Below, piece after piece: positions 1 to 8,269 of a stretch of 64,000 nucleotides of DNA. Source of the DNA: Flavobacteriaceae bacterium (GTDB lineage Bacteria > Bacteroidota > Bacteroidia > Flavobacteriales > Flavobacteriaceae); NCBI GenBank assembly GCA_021647405.1, contig JAKIUU010000012.1, forward strand, positions 4,794-68,793, given 5' to 3'. Position numbers and translations under genes: made by a program. The notes below the pieces were generated by a model that did not search any database, was not told the origin of the DNA, and was given only the letters and a program-made list of their open reading frames with translations. Positions within the stretch are counted from its first letter, which is position 1. Each line of letters begins with the position of its first letter.

Positions 1-1
1 A

Positions 2-394
2 CCGCATCCCAAAGAATTGGAACGTTTAATAGGTATGTGGAAAAACGACTATAAAAAACTTGAAAAAGTAAAAGAATTCAGTGCAAAATACAAATTGATA
101 GTTGTTATAAAAGGTGCTTTTACCACAATAGTAGAAAAGGAAAAATGTTATTTCAACAGTACCGGAAATCCAGCTTTGGCAACTGGTGGTAGTGGCGATG
201 TTTTAACAGGTATGATTACAGGTTTGTTGGCTCAAAACTACACACCTTTACAGGCTGCAATTATGGGTGTTTATTTGCATGGAAGCACTGCCGATATTGC
301 TATTTTAAAAAATTTATCACAAGAAGCTTTTACAGCTTCAGATATTATAAATTACCTGCCTGAGGCTTTTAGAACGCTGCAAAATATTGATTAA
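2..394 (+). CDS. nnrD: NAD(P)H-hydrate dehydratase domain, 3' part of gene
   Basis: C-terminal 130 residues of the ADP/ATP-dependent NAD(P)HX dehydratase, which repairs hydrated nicotinamide cofactors in the cytoplasm. The reading frame is open to the window edge and begins PHPKELERLIG, matching the HPGE/KE segment of the family. A TTG at 17 is not a real start. The signature GGSGDVLTGMITGLL (about residues 58-72 here) is the glycine-rich nucleotide-binding motif of the ribokinase-like fold. In most bacteria this domain is fused behind the YjeF epimerase domain, which would lie upstream of the window. The gene ends at a strong hairpin shared with the convergent lipoprotein gene. Confidence 0.93.
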   Translation, partial: PHPKELERLIGMWKNDYKKLEKVKEFSAKYKLIVVIKGAFTTIVEKEKCYFNSTGNPALATGGSGDVLTGMITGLLAQNYTPLQAAIMGVYLHGSTADIAILKNLSQEAFTASDIINYLPEAFRTLQNID

Positions 395-399
395 AAAAA

Positions 400-428
400 G
401 GGGCTTATTAAAATAAGCCCCTTTTTTA
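400..428. terminator. Bidirectional terminator between nnr and the TlpA lipoprotein
   Basis: Perfect 10-bp stem GGGGCTTATT / AATAAGCCCC (400-409 and 412-421) with an A-run before and a T-run after, so it can stop transcription from both convergent genes. Confidence 0.9.
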
Positions 429-446
429 TTTTAGATTTTCTGAAAC

Positions 447-1460
447 TTATAATTTTAAAGAGTTAAACAGTGCTTTTAGACGCGGATCTGTTGGTCTTGG
501 TGCATCGGCATCAACAATATTACCCTGTGGGTCTATTAAAATAAACCGCGGAATACCAGCTATTTGATAGGCTTTGACAAAAGCCGAATTCCAATCATTT
601 TCTGCAAACAGTTGAATGCCCCCCAACTTATCGTCTTGAACCATTTTACGCCATTTGGCTTTATCTACTTTTTTATCGATAGATAGGCTCACAAAAACAA
701 TTTGTTTACCACTGTATTCTTCTTCTATTTTTTTTAGTGCAGGAATTTGTTTCCGGCATGGCGCACACCAGGTTGCCCACACATCAATATAAACATACTT
801 GCCTTTTAAACTGCCCAATGAGGTCTTTCCCCCTTTATAATTTTCTAAATTAAAAGTAGGCGAGGGCTTGCCTATAGCAAACTTTGTGAGTTTTAAATGT
901 TGTACTTCGTAATTTGAATTTAAAAACTGGACTATTCTTTCATTTGCCAATTTTTCGGAAGAAACAAAGGCCGTATCCAGACCTTTGGTTTCGTTTAATA
1001 ATTTTTTATTTGAAGCATCAACTATAGAGACCTTTGAATCGAAATCGGTTTTGCTTAGCAAGAAAAAAGATTCTAAATTGTCAAGTCCAAATTCTTTTTG
1101 GGTACGGATTTTAGTAGCCAGATAATTATTGGTACTAGCACCATCGCCTGTAAAGGTTAAACTGTTCTGAAAATCGTTTGCATCGGCATTAACATTTAGA
1201 TTGTATCCCTTTTTAAGCCTTAAGAAAGCTTGTGATTTTCCATCAGTTATGGCAAAAAAACCTTCTTCAATGGTTAAGGTGTCTTTAAAACTACCATCTT
1301 TATTAACAGCTATTTTTTTAGAATAACGGTTGTTGCCATAAATAGAAATGCTGTCAACTTTTATATTGCTTATTTTACCAGATAAGGATACGTAATCATT
1401 TTTTGAATTTTGACAAGAAACAAACCCTAAAACGGTTATTAGATAAATTATTTTTTTCAT
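447..1460 (-). CDS. TlpA-like thioredoxin-fold lipoprotein (paralogue 1)
   Basis: Predicted periplasm-facing thiol-disulfide oxidoreductase of 337 residues. The start is set at the ATG at 1460, giving MKKIIYLITVLGFVSC, a lipoprotein signal with lipobox Cys16. A longer TTG start at 1481 is unlikely because it lies inside the promoter -7 box. After a DUF4369-like N-terminal half (about 25-190) comes an AhpC/TSA-thioredoxin domain with the redox motif WCAPC (about 231-235) and the cis-proline segment GIPRFILIDPQGNI. The paralogue just upstream has the same architecture and near-identical end (APRPTDP vs APRPSSP), so the two look like a tandem duplication. The substrate is unknown. Confidence 0.88.
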   Translation of the reverse strand: MKKIIYLITVLGFVSCQNSKNDYVSLSGKISNIKVDSISIYGNNRYSKKIAVNKDGSFKDTLTIEEGFFAITDGKSQAFLRLKKGYNLNVNADANDFQNSLTFTGDGASTNNYLATKIRTQKEFGLDNLESFFLLSKTDFDSKVSIVDASNKKLLNETKGLDTAFVSSEKLANERIVQFLNSNYEVQHLKLTKFAIGKPSPTFNLENYKGGKTSLGSLKGKYVYIDVWATWCAPCRKQIPALKKIEEEYSGKQIVFVSLSIDKKVDKAKWRKMVQDDKLGGIQLFAENDWNSAFVKAYQIAGIPRFILIDPQGNIVDADAPRPTDPRLKALFNSLKL

Positions 1461-1478
1461 TTTTTTATTAAGTTTTTG

Positions 1479-1486
1479 CAAATATA
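1479..1486 (-). promoter_or_regulatory. -7 promoter box of TlpA paralogue 1
   Basis: Minus strand TATATTTG fits TAnnTTTG and lies about 19 nt before the ATG at 1460. It supports that start over the upstream TTG. Confidence 0.6.
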
Positions 1487-1597
1487 TAAATTTAAAAAAG
1501 CGTTTTTAGTTTAAAATTTGTTAAAAAACAACTTTAATCACTAACGCTTTTAAATGGTCGAAATGATTCTAACTACTTTCAAAAAAGATAGTATTTA

Positions 1598-2983
1598 TCA
1601 CAAATCATATTCAGCCAAAAGTTTTTTTAAATCGGGACTTGAGGGTCTGGGGGCGTTTGAGCTTATAATATTGCCATCAGGGTCAATTAATATAAAACGC
1701 GGAATACCTTTAATCATATAATCTGTTACAAATTTAGAGTTCCAATTTTTGTCAGAAAACAATTGGATACCGCCCATATTTTTTTCTTTTACCATTTTCC
1801 GCCATGCCTCATGCGCTTTATCAGTATCAACGGATATGCTTACAAAAGCAATATTTTTACCGTGATAGGCTTCTTCTATCTTTTTTAAGAAAGGAATTTC
1901 TGCTTTGCAAGGCCCACACCAAGTAGCCCACACATCAACATAAACAAATTTACCTTCTAAATCTTTTAACGACGTTGTACCGCCTTTATAGTTTTCGTAA
2001 TTGACAAATAAAGGTGAGGGGTGGCCTTTACTCAATTTTTTTAGGGCCAGATAAATAGCATCTATTTTAGCATTGTTATAGGTATTTGTAGAAGCATCGG
2101 TAAAAATTTTATAATATTTTTCAAAATCGTTTGCATAGGTTATTGCGTATTGGGCATCTCTGTACAACAGCGTATTTTTTAAATTTTGATTTTTAATGCT
2201 ATCAGCAATAAAGTTTATATAAGTTACTTCGTAATCTATCAAACTGTCTTTTTTATACGCTTCTGATGTTAGTGATGAAGCATAAGACGCAAAGAAAGAT
2301 ATGTATGATGAAGCACTATTTAGTTTTGGATTTTCATGTAATAAATCTTTTTTATAAGCGTAAAAGTTATCAGAAATTTTATAGGTTTTATCTTTCGAGA
2401 CATAGCGTTTTACTTTTTGAAATCGGTTTAACTGATGCGCCCAATTGTATGTAATACTCTCTTTTTCAATTAGTTTAAAATCAACACTCAAATTGGTTGT
2501 TGTGTTTAAAAGCAAAAGTTTAGCTTGCTTAACAGAATCCATTTTTTGCAAAAAATCGGCTTCGGTTAAGGTTCCTACATAATGGTAATCGGCGTATTTT
2601 TTTAATACTTTGCTTAAATTTTGTTTTTTTAAAAGATACTTATTTTCTGAAGCACCTTTACCTGTAAACACCAAAGTATTTTCAGGATCGGAGGTGTCAA
2701 AATTCAGATTTAGGTCGAAAGAGGGCTCCAAATATAGATTAATACGCTTATTGGCAAAGCTGATTGTATAGAAACTAGGCATTTTACTTTTGATGGTATC
2801 ACTAAAAACATTTGATTCTGGTATTTTGATTGTTTTATGAAATTTATAATCGGGACTGCTAATGGTAATTGTTTTAGCTGTGTTATTTTCTATCTTACCA
2901 GTTATGACAGAAAAGTTGGTAGTTTCAGTAGGTTGGCAAGCCATAAAGCTCAATACCAAACTTAAGAGTATTATATTTTTCAT
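1598..2983 (-). CDS. TlpA-like thioredoxin-fold lipoprotein (paralogue 2)
   Basis: 461-residue lipoprotein with the same plan as the gene at 447-1460: lipobox in LSLVLSFMAC (Cys16), a long N-terminal domain (about 25-310, roughly 120 residues longer than in paralogue 1) and a C-terminal thioredoxin domain with WCGPC at about 355-359 and GIPRFILIDPDGNI near the end. The ATG at 2983 is chosen because the -7 box at 3011-3018 lies between it and the in-frame ATG at 3022. TlpA-family proteins reduce periplasmic disulfides, for instance in cytochrome maturation. The exact partner here cannot be read from the sequence. No terminator is visible between the two paralogues. Confidence 0.88.
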   Translation of the reverse strand: MKNIILLSLVLSFMACQPTETTNFSVITGKIENNTAKTITISSPDYKFHKTIKIPESNVFSDTIKSKMPSFYTISFANKRINLYLEPSFDLNLNFDTSDPENTLVFTGKGASENKYLLKKQNLSKVLKKYADYHYVGTLTEADFLQKMDSVKQAKLLLLNTTTNLSVDFKLIEKESITYNWAHQLNRFQKVKRYVSKDKTYKISDNFYAYKKDLLHENPKLNSASSYISFFASYASSLTSEAYKKDSLIDYEVTYINFIADSIKNQNLKNTLLYRDAQYAITYANDFEKYYKIFTDASTNTYNNAKIDAIYLALKKLSKGHPSPLFVNYENYKGGTTSLKDLEGKFVYVDVWATWCGPCKAEIPFLKKIEEAYHGKNIAFVSISVDTDKAHEAWRKMVKEKNMGGIQLFSDKNWNSKFVTDYMIKGIPRFILIDPDGNIISSNAPRPSSPDLKKLLAEYDL

Positions 2984-3010
2984 TGAATATAATTTTGTTA
3001 TTGTTTGTTT

Positions 3011-3018
3011 CAAAAATA
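3011..3018 (-). promoter_or_regulatory. -7 promoter box of TlpA paralogue 2
   Basis: Minus strand TATTTTTG, 28 nt before the ATG at 2983 and downstream of the alternative ATG at 3022, which makes the shorter protein the likely product. Confidence 0.55.
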
Positions 3019-3079
3019 CCATTTAATTTGGATATGATGGGTATTATAGTCAATTTTACAACTCAAAATTAATGTGAAG

Positions 3080-4582
3080 ATGATTCATCAAATTCGAACC
3101 AAACATTTAGATTTCAAAACAGTTATAGCGCTTATTCAAGAACAAAAAAAATTGGAATTATCTGCAGAGGTTAAAGCAAAAATAACAGCGTGTAGAAAGT
3201 ATTTAGATGACAAGTTAAGCAAGAGTAAATTACCAATATACGGTATTAACACAGGTTTTGGCTCTTTATGCGATGTAAAAATATCTGATGATAATTTATC
3301 GCAATTACAAGAAAATTTGGTACTCAGTCACGCTTGTGGAACTGGTGAAGAAGTACCTCAAGAGATTGTAAAGTTGATGCTGTTTTTAAAAATACAATCG
3401 TTGAGTTATGGGCATTCTGGCGCACAATTACAAACAATAGAGCGCCTGGTTGAATTTTATAATAATGATATTTTTCCTGTAATTTACACACAAGGTTCAT
3501 TAGGGGCTTCGGGCGATTTGGCGCCATTGGCACATTTGGCATTGCCACTTATTGGCAAAGGGCGTGTTGTTTTTAAAGACAAAGAATACTCAGGTAGAGA
3601 AATTTTAAAACGATTTAATTGGAAACCCATAACACTCCAAGCAAAAGAAGGATTGGCCCTGTTAAACGGGACGCAATTTATGAGTGCTTATGGCCTAAAC
3701 TTAGTCATAAAAGCAAGCAGATTATCTTATTTTTCTGATTTGATAGGCACATTGTCGCTTGAAGCTTACGATGGTTTAAAATCGTCTTTTAATCCTTTAA
3801 TTCATCTTATACGCCCTCATAAAGGGCAGCTTATTACCGCTGAACGTATTTTAGATTTTCTTGAAGGCAGTGAGTTGATAAACCAACCCAAAGCCCATGT
3901 ACAAGACCCTTATTCCTTTAGATGTATACCACAAGTGCATGGGGCAAGTAAAGACGCATTGTCTTATACAACAAAAACCATTTTAACCGAAATTAATAGT
4001 GTAACCGATAATCCAAATATTTTTGTAGCATCTGACGAAATTATTTCGGGCGGTAATTTTCATGGGCAACCCTTGGCCTTATCTTTAGATTTTTTGAGTA
4101 TTGCCATGGCAGAATTGGGCAGTATTTCTGAAAGACGCACCTTTCAACTCATTTCAGGTCAGCGTGGCTTGCCAGACTTTTTAGTAAAGAATTCTGGTTT
4201 AAACTCGGGATTTATGATACCACAATACACTGCCGCTAGTATTGTAAGTCAGAATAAACAATTGGCAACGCCTTCTAGTATTGATTCTATTGTTTCATCA
4301 AATGGTCAAGAAGATCACGTAAGTATGGGTGCTAATGGCGCCACAAAAGCTTTTAAAGTTGTAGAAAATTTAGAAACCATTTTGGCAATAGAGCTTCTTA
4401 ATGCTTCACAAGCATTGTATTTTAGAGATAAAAAGACATCTCCTTTTCTAGAAAGTTTTTTAAAATTATATAGAGAAAATGCCCCATTTATAGAAAATGA
4501 TATTGAATTATCACCCCTTATTAATAAGGCAAAACTATTCCTTCAAGATATGGATATAGATATTGATGAACTTGGTTTATAA
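3080..4582 (+). CDS. hutH: Histidine ammonia-lyase
   Basis: Deaminates L-histidine to trans-urocanate, the first step of histidine catabolism, in the cytoplasm. The 500-residue protein has the family's usual length. It carries the Ala-Ser-Gly triad that cyclises to the MIO cofactor within GSLGASGDLAP (ASG about 143-145), the catalytic tyrosine loop YGINTGFG (about 54-61), and the conserved QDPYSFRCIPQVHG and QEDHVSMGANGATK segments. The ATG at 3080 is preferred; a GTG two codons upstream is also possible. The other hut genes are not adjacent. The gene converges on the histidine phosphatase at 4588 with only 5 nt between stop codons. Confidence 0.96.
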   Translation: MIHQIRTKHLDFKTVIALIQEQKKLELSAEVKAKITACRKYLDDKLSKSKLPIYGINTGFGSLCDVKISDDNLSQLQENLVLSHACGTGEEVPQEIVKLMLFLKIQSLSYGHSGAQLQTIERLVEFYNNDIFPVIYTQGSLGASGDLAPLAHLALPLIGKGRVVFKDKEYSGREILKRFNWKPITLQAKEGLALLNGTQFMSAYGLNLVIKASRLSYFSDLIGTLSLEAYDGLKSSFNPLIHLIRPHKGQLITAERILDFLEGSELINQPKAHVQDPYSFRCIPQVHGASKDALSYTTKTILTEINSVTDNPNIFVASDEIISGGNFHGQPLALSLDFLSIAMAELGSISERRTFQLISGQRGLPDFLVKNSGLNSGFMIPQYTAASIVSQNKQLATPSSIDSIVSSNGQEDHVSMGANGATKAFKVVENLETILAIELLNASQALYFRDKKTSPFLESFLKLYRENAPFIENDIELSPLINKAKLFLQDMDIDIDELGL

Positions 4583-4587
4583 CTTGT

Positions 4588-5091
4588 TTATTTTATATAC
4601 AGTCGTAAATCTGAAGATTTTCCATCAATAATTGTTACAATATATAAATTGGCATTGTTGCTATCGGCTATTTGTGTGTATTTTTCTTTGCCGATTAAGG
4701 CATTTACAAAATTAGGAATGCTATCGTTATGGCCAACAATAAGAACTGTTTTTCCTTTGGTTTTAGATATAAATTCTTTGTAATCAATATTTATGGGATG
4801 GTATTTGTTTACTTTCAAATGATGGCTTGCTGCCGTGGGATTGGCAGTTTCAATGGTGCGGTTATAATCTGAAGCGTAAACAAAATCTAATTTAATATCT
4901 TTAAAAACTTGTGACCATCTTAAAGCACGCTCAAAACCTTTGGCATTTAAATGCGGATTTTTATTCTCAGGGTTGCTGCGATTTTTCTCTGCGTGGCGGA
5001 TTAAAAAATAAGTAGATACCGCAATCTTTTCTTGTGAAAAACTTGGGATAGATAGCCTAAAAACAAGCATAAATAAAAATAGACGTTTCAT
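4588..5091 (-). CDS. Secreted histidine-phosphatase (phosphoglycerate mutase-like) protein
   Basis: 167 residues. An N-terminal signal peptide (MKRLFLFMLVFRLSIPSFSQ) is followed by a branch-1 histidine phosphatase domain. The catalytic RHG-type motif reads LIRHAEKN (His33), the second core arginine is in SDYNRTIETA, and the C-terminal histidine is in VLIVGHNDSIP. The family removes phosphate from small molecules or proteins through a phosphohistidine intermediate; the periplasmic substrate is unknown. It lies just downstream of clpB, but a terminator hairpin separates them, so co-transcription is not expected to be strong. Confidence 0.85.
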   Translation of the reverse strand: MKRLFLFMLVFRLSIPSFSQEKIAVSTYFLIRHAEKNRSNPENKNPHLNAKGFERALRWSQVFKDIKLDFVYASDYNRTIETANPTAASHHLKVNKYHPINIDYKEFISKTKGKTVLIVGHNDSIPNFVNALIGKEKYTQIADSNNANLYIVTIIDGKSSDLRLYIK

Positions 5092-5120
5092 AATTTGTAT
5101 TTATTAGGTAAATTTATAAA

Positions 5121-5141
5121 AATCCCGCCAGAAGCGGGATT
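5121..5141 (-). terminator. Terminator of clpB
   Basis: Stem AATCCCGC / GCGGGATT with a 5-nt loop, lying 8 nt past the clpB stop. On the minus strand it is followed by an AT-rich TTTTTATAAATT tract. Confidence 0.75.
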
Positions 5142-5148
5142 AATACTT

Positions 5149-7737
5149 TTACTTATTTCTAAATACAAATTCGCCGTTAAAAGCATCGAGTAAAATATGG
5201 CTTTCCGCTGTTATTTTACCTGATAACAGTTCTTTAGATAATTTGTTTAAAATCTCTTTCTGAATCACCCTTTTTATAGGTCTGGCACCAAATTGAGGAT
5301 CAAAACCTTTATTTGCCAGATTCTCTACAGCCTCTTCTGTAGCCGAAAAATGTATGTTTTTGACTTCTAACATTTTTGTGAGATTATTTAATTGAAGTTT
5401 TACAATTTTTGTTACCTCACTTATATTGAGCGGTGTAAACATAATTATTTCGTCAATTCTATTTAAAAATTCGGGTTTGATGTTTTGTTTTAAAACACCC
5501 ATAACTTCTATTTTAGCCATTTCTGTAATAGCATCGCGATTTTCCATATTCATATTTTCAAACTTCTCTTGAATAATATGAGCACCCATATTTGATGTCA
5601 TAATTATTATGGTGTTTCTAAAATCGGCAATGCGGCCTTTGTTATCGGTTAAATGGCCTTCATCTAAAACTTGTAGCAAAATATTAAAAGTGTCGGGATG
5701 TGCCTTTTCAATTTCATCCAGCAAAATAACTGAATAGGGTTTGCGCCTTACCGCCTCGGTCAATTGGCCTCCTTCGTCATAGCCTACATAGCCAGGAGGG
5801 GCGCCTACCAAACGGCTCACAGCGTGACGTTCTTGGTATTCGCTCATATCGATTCTGGTCATGGCACTTTCGTCATCAAAAAGATATGCTGCCAAAGCCT
5901 TTGCCAATTCTGTTTTCCCCACACCAGTTGTGCCTAAGAATAAGAAACTGCCTATGGGGCGTTTTTCGTCTTGTAATCCTGCTCTCGACCGTCTTACAGC
6001 ATCTGCTACAGCGCCGATAGCTTCTTCTTGACCCACAACACGCTTATGTAATTCTTCTTCAAGATTTAATAATTTTTCTTGATCGCTTTGCAACATTTTT
6101 TGAATGGGAATACCTGTCCATTTGGCCACAACTTCGGCTATGTCCTCGCTCGTTACTTCTTCTTTTATAAGCGCATTTTCTTGATTTTTAGCCAATTCTT
6201 TTTGCAATGCAATTAATTTAGAATTTTCTTTCTCTATCTTTCCGTAGCGGATTTCAGCTACCAACCCGTAATTGCCTTCACGTTCGGCACGTTCGGCTTC
6301 TAATTTGAAATTTTCAATATTTTGTTTGGTAGTTTGAACCTGATCTACAACTTCTTTTTCACTTTTCCATTTGGCATAAATACTGTTGCGTTCTTCTTTA
6401 ATATTGGCCAATTCTTTTTTTAAAAGGGATAGTTTTTCCGTGTCATTTTCGCGTTTAATAGCCTCTATTTCAATTTCTAACTGCATAATTTTTCTATCCA
6501 AAACATCTAATTCTTCAGGTTTTGAATTTATTTCCATGCGCAATTTGGCCGCCGCTTCATCCATTAAATCGATGGCCTTATCTGGCAAGAACCTATCGCT
6601 AATATAACGTTGCGATAAATTAACTGCTGCAATAATAGCACTGTCTTTTATTTGCACTTTATGATGGGTTTCATACTTTTCTTTAATACCTCTCAAAATT
6701 GAAATGGCACTTTCGGTATCGGGTTCATCAACCATCACTTTTTGAAAACGGCGTTCTAAAGCCTTATCTTTTTCAAAATATTTTTGATATTCGTTTAGCG
6801 TGGTTGCCCCAATAGCCCGCAATTCGCCTCTTGCCAAAGCTGGTTTTAAAATATTGGCAGCATCCATAGCACCTTCGCCACCGCCAGCACCAACCAATGT
6901 GTGAATCTCATCGATAAACAAAACAATTTGCCCATCGGCATTGGTCACTTCTTTTACAACCGATTTTAGACGTTCTTCAAACTCTCCTTTGTATTTGGCA
7001 CCGGCAATTAAGGCCCCCATATCTAAAGAGAAAACTATTTTGTCTTGCAAATTTTCGGGTACATCTCCTTTTACAATGCGGTGTGCCAGTCCTTCGGCAA
7101 TAGCCGTTTTACCTGTACCGGGCTCGCCAACCAATATGGGATTGTTCTTGGTGCGACGCGATAAAATTTGAAGAATGCGTCTAATTTCTTCGTCGCGACC
7201 AATAACGGGATCCAATTTGCCATCGTTGGCAAGTTGGTTTAAGTTTTTAGCATATTTATTTAAGGCATTGTAAGTGTCTTCTGCATTTTGAGAATCTACT
7301 TTGCTGCCTTTTCGCAATTCTTTAATAGCCTTTTTTAAATCGATTTCATTAATACCATTGTCTTTTAAAAGCTGTGTTACAGCGCCTTTTGATTTTATAA
7401 GTGCGAGAAGCAAATGTTCTATTGCCACATACTCATCTTTCATTTTTTTGGCGATATTGTTGGCTTCTAAAAGCATGGTGTTTGCAGTTTTAGAAAGTAT
7501 TAAATCGGCACCAGTTACCTTGGGGAAACTTTCTAATATTCTATTGAGCGTTTCTTTAAAAATTGAACTGTTAACCCCCATTTTATTTAAAATAAATGGC
7601 ATTACATTCTCGTCAACTTCAATAATGCCTTGTAATATATGGGCATTTTCTATTTGTTGCTGACTTAAGCCTTGGGCAATTTGCTGAGCGCGTTGCACGG
7701 CTTCTTGTGACTTAATTGTAAAATTGTTAAAATTCAT
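5149..7737 (-). CDS. clpB: ATP-dependent disaggregase ClpB
   Basis: Hsp100 hexameric chaperone that, with DnaK/DnaJ/GrpE, extracts proteins from aggregates. The 862 residues match the family. Order of parts: Clp-N repeats (1-145), AAA-1 with Walker A GEPGTGKT (204-211) and Walker B VLFIDEIHTLVG, a coiled-coil middle domain (about 410-530) characteristic of ClpB rather than ClpA/ClpC, then AAA-2 with GTTGVGKT (near 600) and the D2-small domain. The pore-loop motif AGAKYKGEFEERL is present. It is transcribed divergently from ytxJ, and the shared 155-nt gap holds two copies of a palindrome (AGTCA-N3-TGACT). I see no CIRCE or CtsR box. Confidence 0.98.
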   Translation of the reverse strand: MNFNNFTIKSQEAVQRAQQIAQGLSQQQIENAHILQGIIEVDENVMPFILNKMGVNSSIFKETLNRILESFPKVTGADLILSKTANTMLLEANNIAKKMKDEYVAIEHLLLALIKSKGAVTQLLKDNGINEIDLKKAIKELRKGSKVDSQNAEDTYNALNKYAKNLNQLANDGKLDPVIGRDEEIRRILQILSRRTKNNPILVGEPGTGKTAIAEGLAHRIVKGDVPENLQDKIVFSLDMGALIAGAKYKGEFEERLKSVVKEVTNADGQIVLFIDEIHTLVGAGGGEGAMDAANILKPALARGELRAIGATTLNEYQKYFEKDKALERRFQKVMVDEPDTESAISILRGIKEKYETHHKVQIKDSAIIAAVNLSQRYISDRFLPDKAIDLMDEAAAKLRMEINSKPEELDVLDRKIMQLEIEIEAIKRENDTEKLSLLKKELANIKEERNSIYAKWKSEKEVVDQVQTTKQNIENFKLEAERAEREGNYGLVAEIRYGKIEKENSKLIALQKELAKNQENALIKEEVTSEDIAEVVAKWTGIPIQKMLQSDQEKLLNLEEELHKRVVGQEEAIGAVADAVRRSRAGLQDEKRPIGSFLFLGTTGVGKTELAKALAAYLFDDESAMTRIDMSEYQERHAVSRLVGAPPGYVGYDEGGQLTEAVRRKPYSVILLDEIEKAHPDTFNILLQVLDEGHLTDNKGRIADFRNTIIIMTSNMGAHIIQEKFENMNMENRDAITEMAKIEVMGVLKQNIKPEFLNRIDEIIMFTPLNISEVTKIVKLQLNNLTKMLEVKNIHFSATEEAVENLANKGFDPQFGARPIKRVIQKEILNKLSKELLSGKITAESHILLDAFNGEFVFRNK

Positions 7738-7798
7738 AATACTTGTTTTATTGGTTTGCTATCAAAAGCGAGACCAATTTGTTTGGGAATAAAATAAC

Positions 7799-7843
7799 AG
7801 TCAAGTTGACTTGTTTTTGAGATAATATTAAGTCAAAATGACT
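7799..7843. promoter_or_regulatory. Paired palindromic operator, clpB/ytxJ divergent promoter
   Basis: Two copies of AGTCA-N3-TGACT at 7799-7811 and 7831-7843, both with perfect 5-bp arms. Their centres are 32 bp apart, about three helical turns, so two dimers could bind the same face. The second copy sits 19 bp before the ytxJ -7 box, where the -33 element would be. The cognate regulator is unknown. Confidence 0.55.
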
Positions 7844-7861
7844 GTATTTATGAGAATATTT

Positions 7862-7869
7862 TATCTTTG
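7862..7869 (+). promoter_or_regulatory. -7 promoter box of ytxJ
   Basis: TATCTTTG fits TAnnTTTG and ends 23 nt before the ytxJ ATG. No clear -33 TTG is visible; the palindrome at 7831-7843 occupies that position. Confidence 0.6.
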
Positions 7870-7892
7870 TGTCACTCTAAAAATAAGCATGA

Positions 7893-8258
7893 ATGTCTTT
7901 TATAAAATCATTTTTTAAATCTGATAATAACAATACTCGTTTTCCGTGGAAAACACTTCAGAGTGAAAATCAAATTGTAGAACTAATTAAAGAGTCTCAT
8001 CATAAAACTGTAGCTGTATTTAAACACAGCACACGTTGCGGTGTGAGCAGAATGGTTCTGAACCGTTTTGAAAAACAATCAATTAATTTAGAGAATGTTG
8101 TTTTTTATTATCTCGATTTATTGCAATATAGAGACCTGTCGGATGCACTGGCAAGTCAGTTTAAAATTACACACCAATCGCCACAACTTATTGTTTTAAA
8201 GAATGGAGAAGTTGAAACACACAGTTCGCATTTTGGCTTACTAGAAATAACGATTTAG
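7893..8258 (+). CDS. ytxJ: Bacillithiol-system redox protein YtxJ
   Basis: 121-residue thioredoxin-fold protein with the single active-site cysteine of the YtxJ family (KHSTRCGVSRMVLNRF, Cys49) and no CXXC. The family is assigned a monothiol redox role in bacillithiol-using bacteria, which include many Bacteroidota. It is cytoplasmic with no signal peptide. It sits divergent from clpB behind its own promoter, so a common stress input to both genes is plausible but inferred. It converges on fahA with 11 nt between stop codons. Confidence 0.85.
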   Translation: MSFIKSFFKSDNNNTRFPWKTLQSENQIVELIKESHHKTVAVFKHSTRCGVSRMVLNRFEKQSINLENVVFYYLDLLQYRDLSDALASQFKITHQSPQLIVLKNGEVETHSSHFGLLEITI

Positions 8259-8269
8259 TAGGTGCCTTG

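Noticed and set aside
1529..1531. -33 TTG for the TlpA paralogue 1 promoter
   Set aside because: Spacing of about 43 nt from the -7 box is far outside the usual 17-21.
3074..3079. GTG start of hutH
   Set aside because: An ATG two codons later is adequate and more usual; the difference is only two residues.
7301..7663. 120-codon plus-strand frame inside clpB
   Set aside because: Antisense shadow of a strongly conserved gene; no start signal or family.
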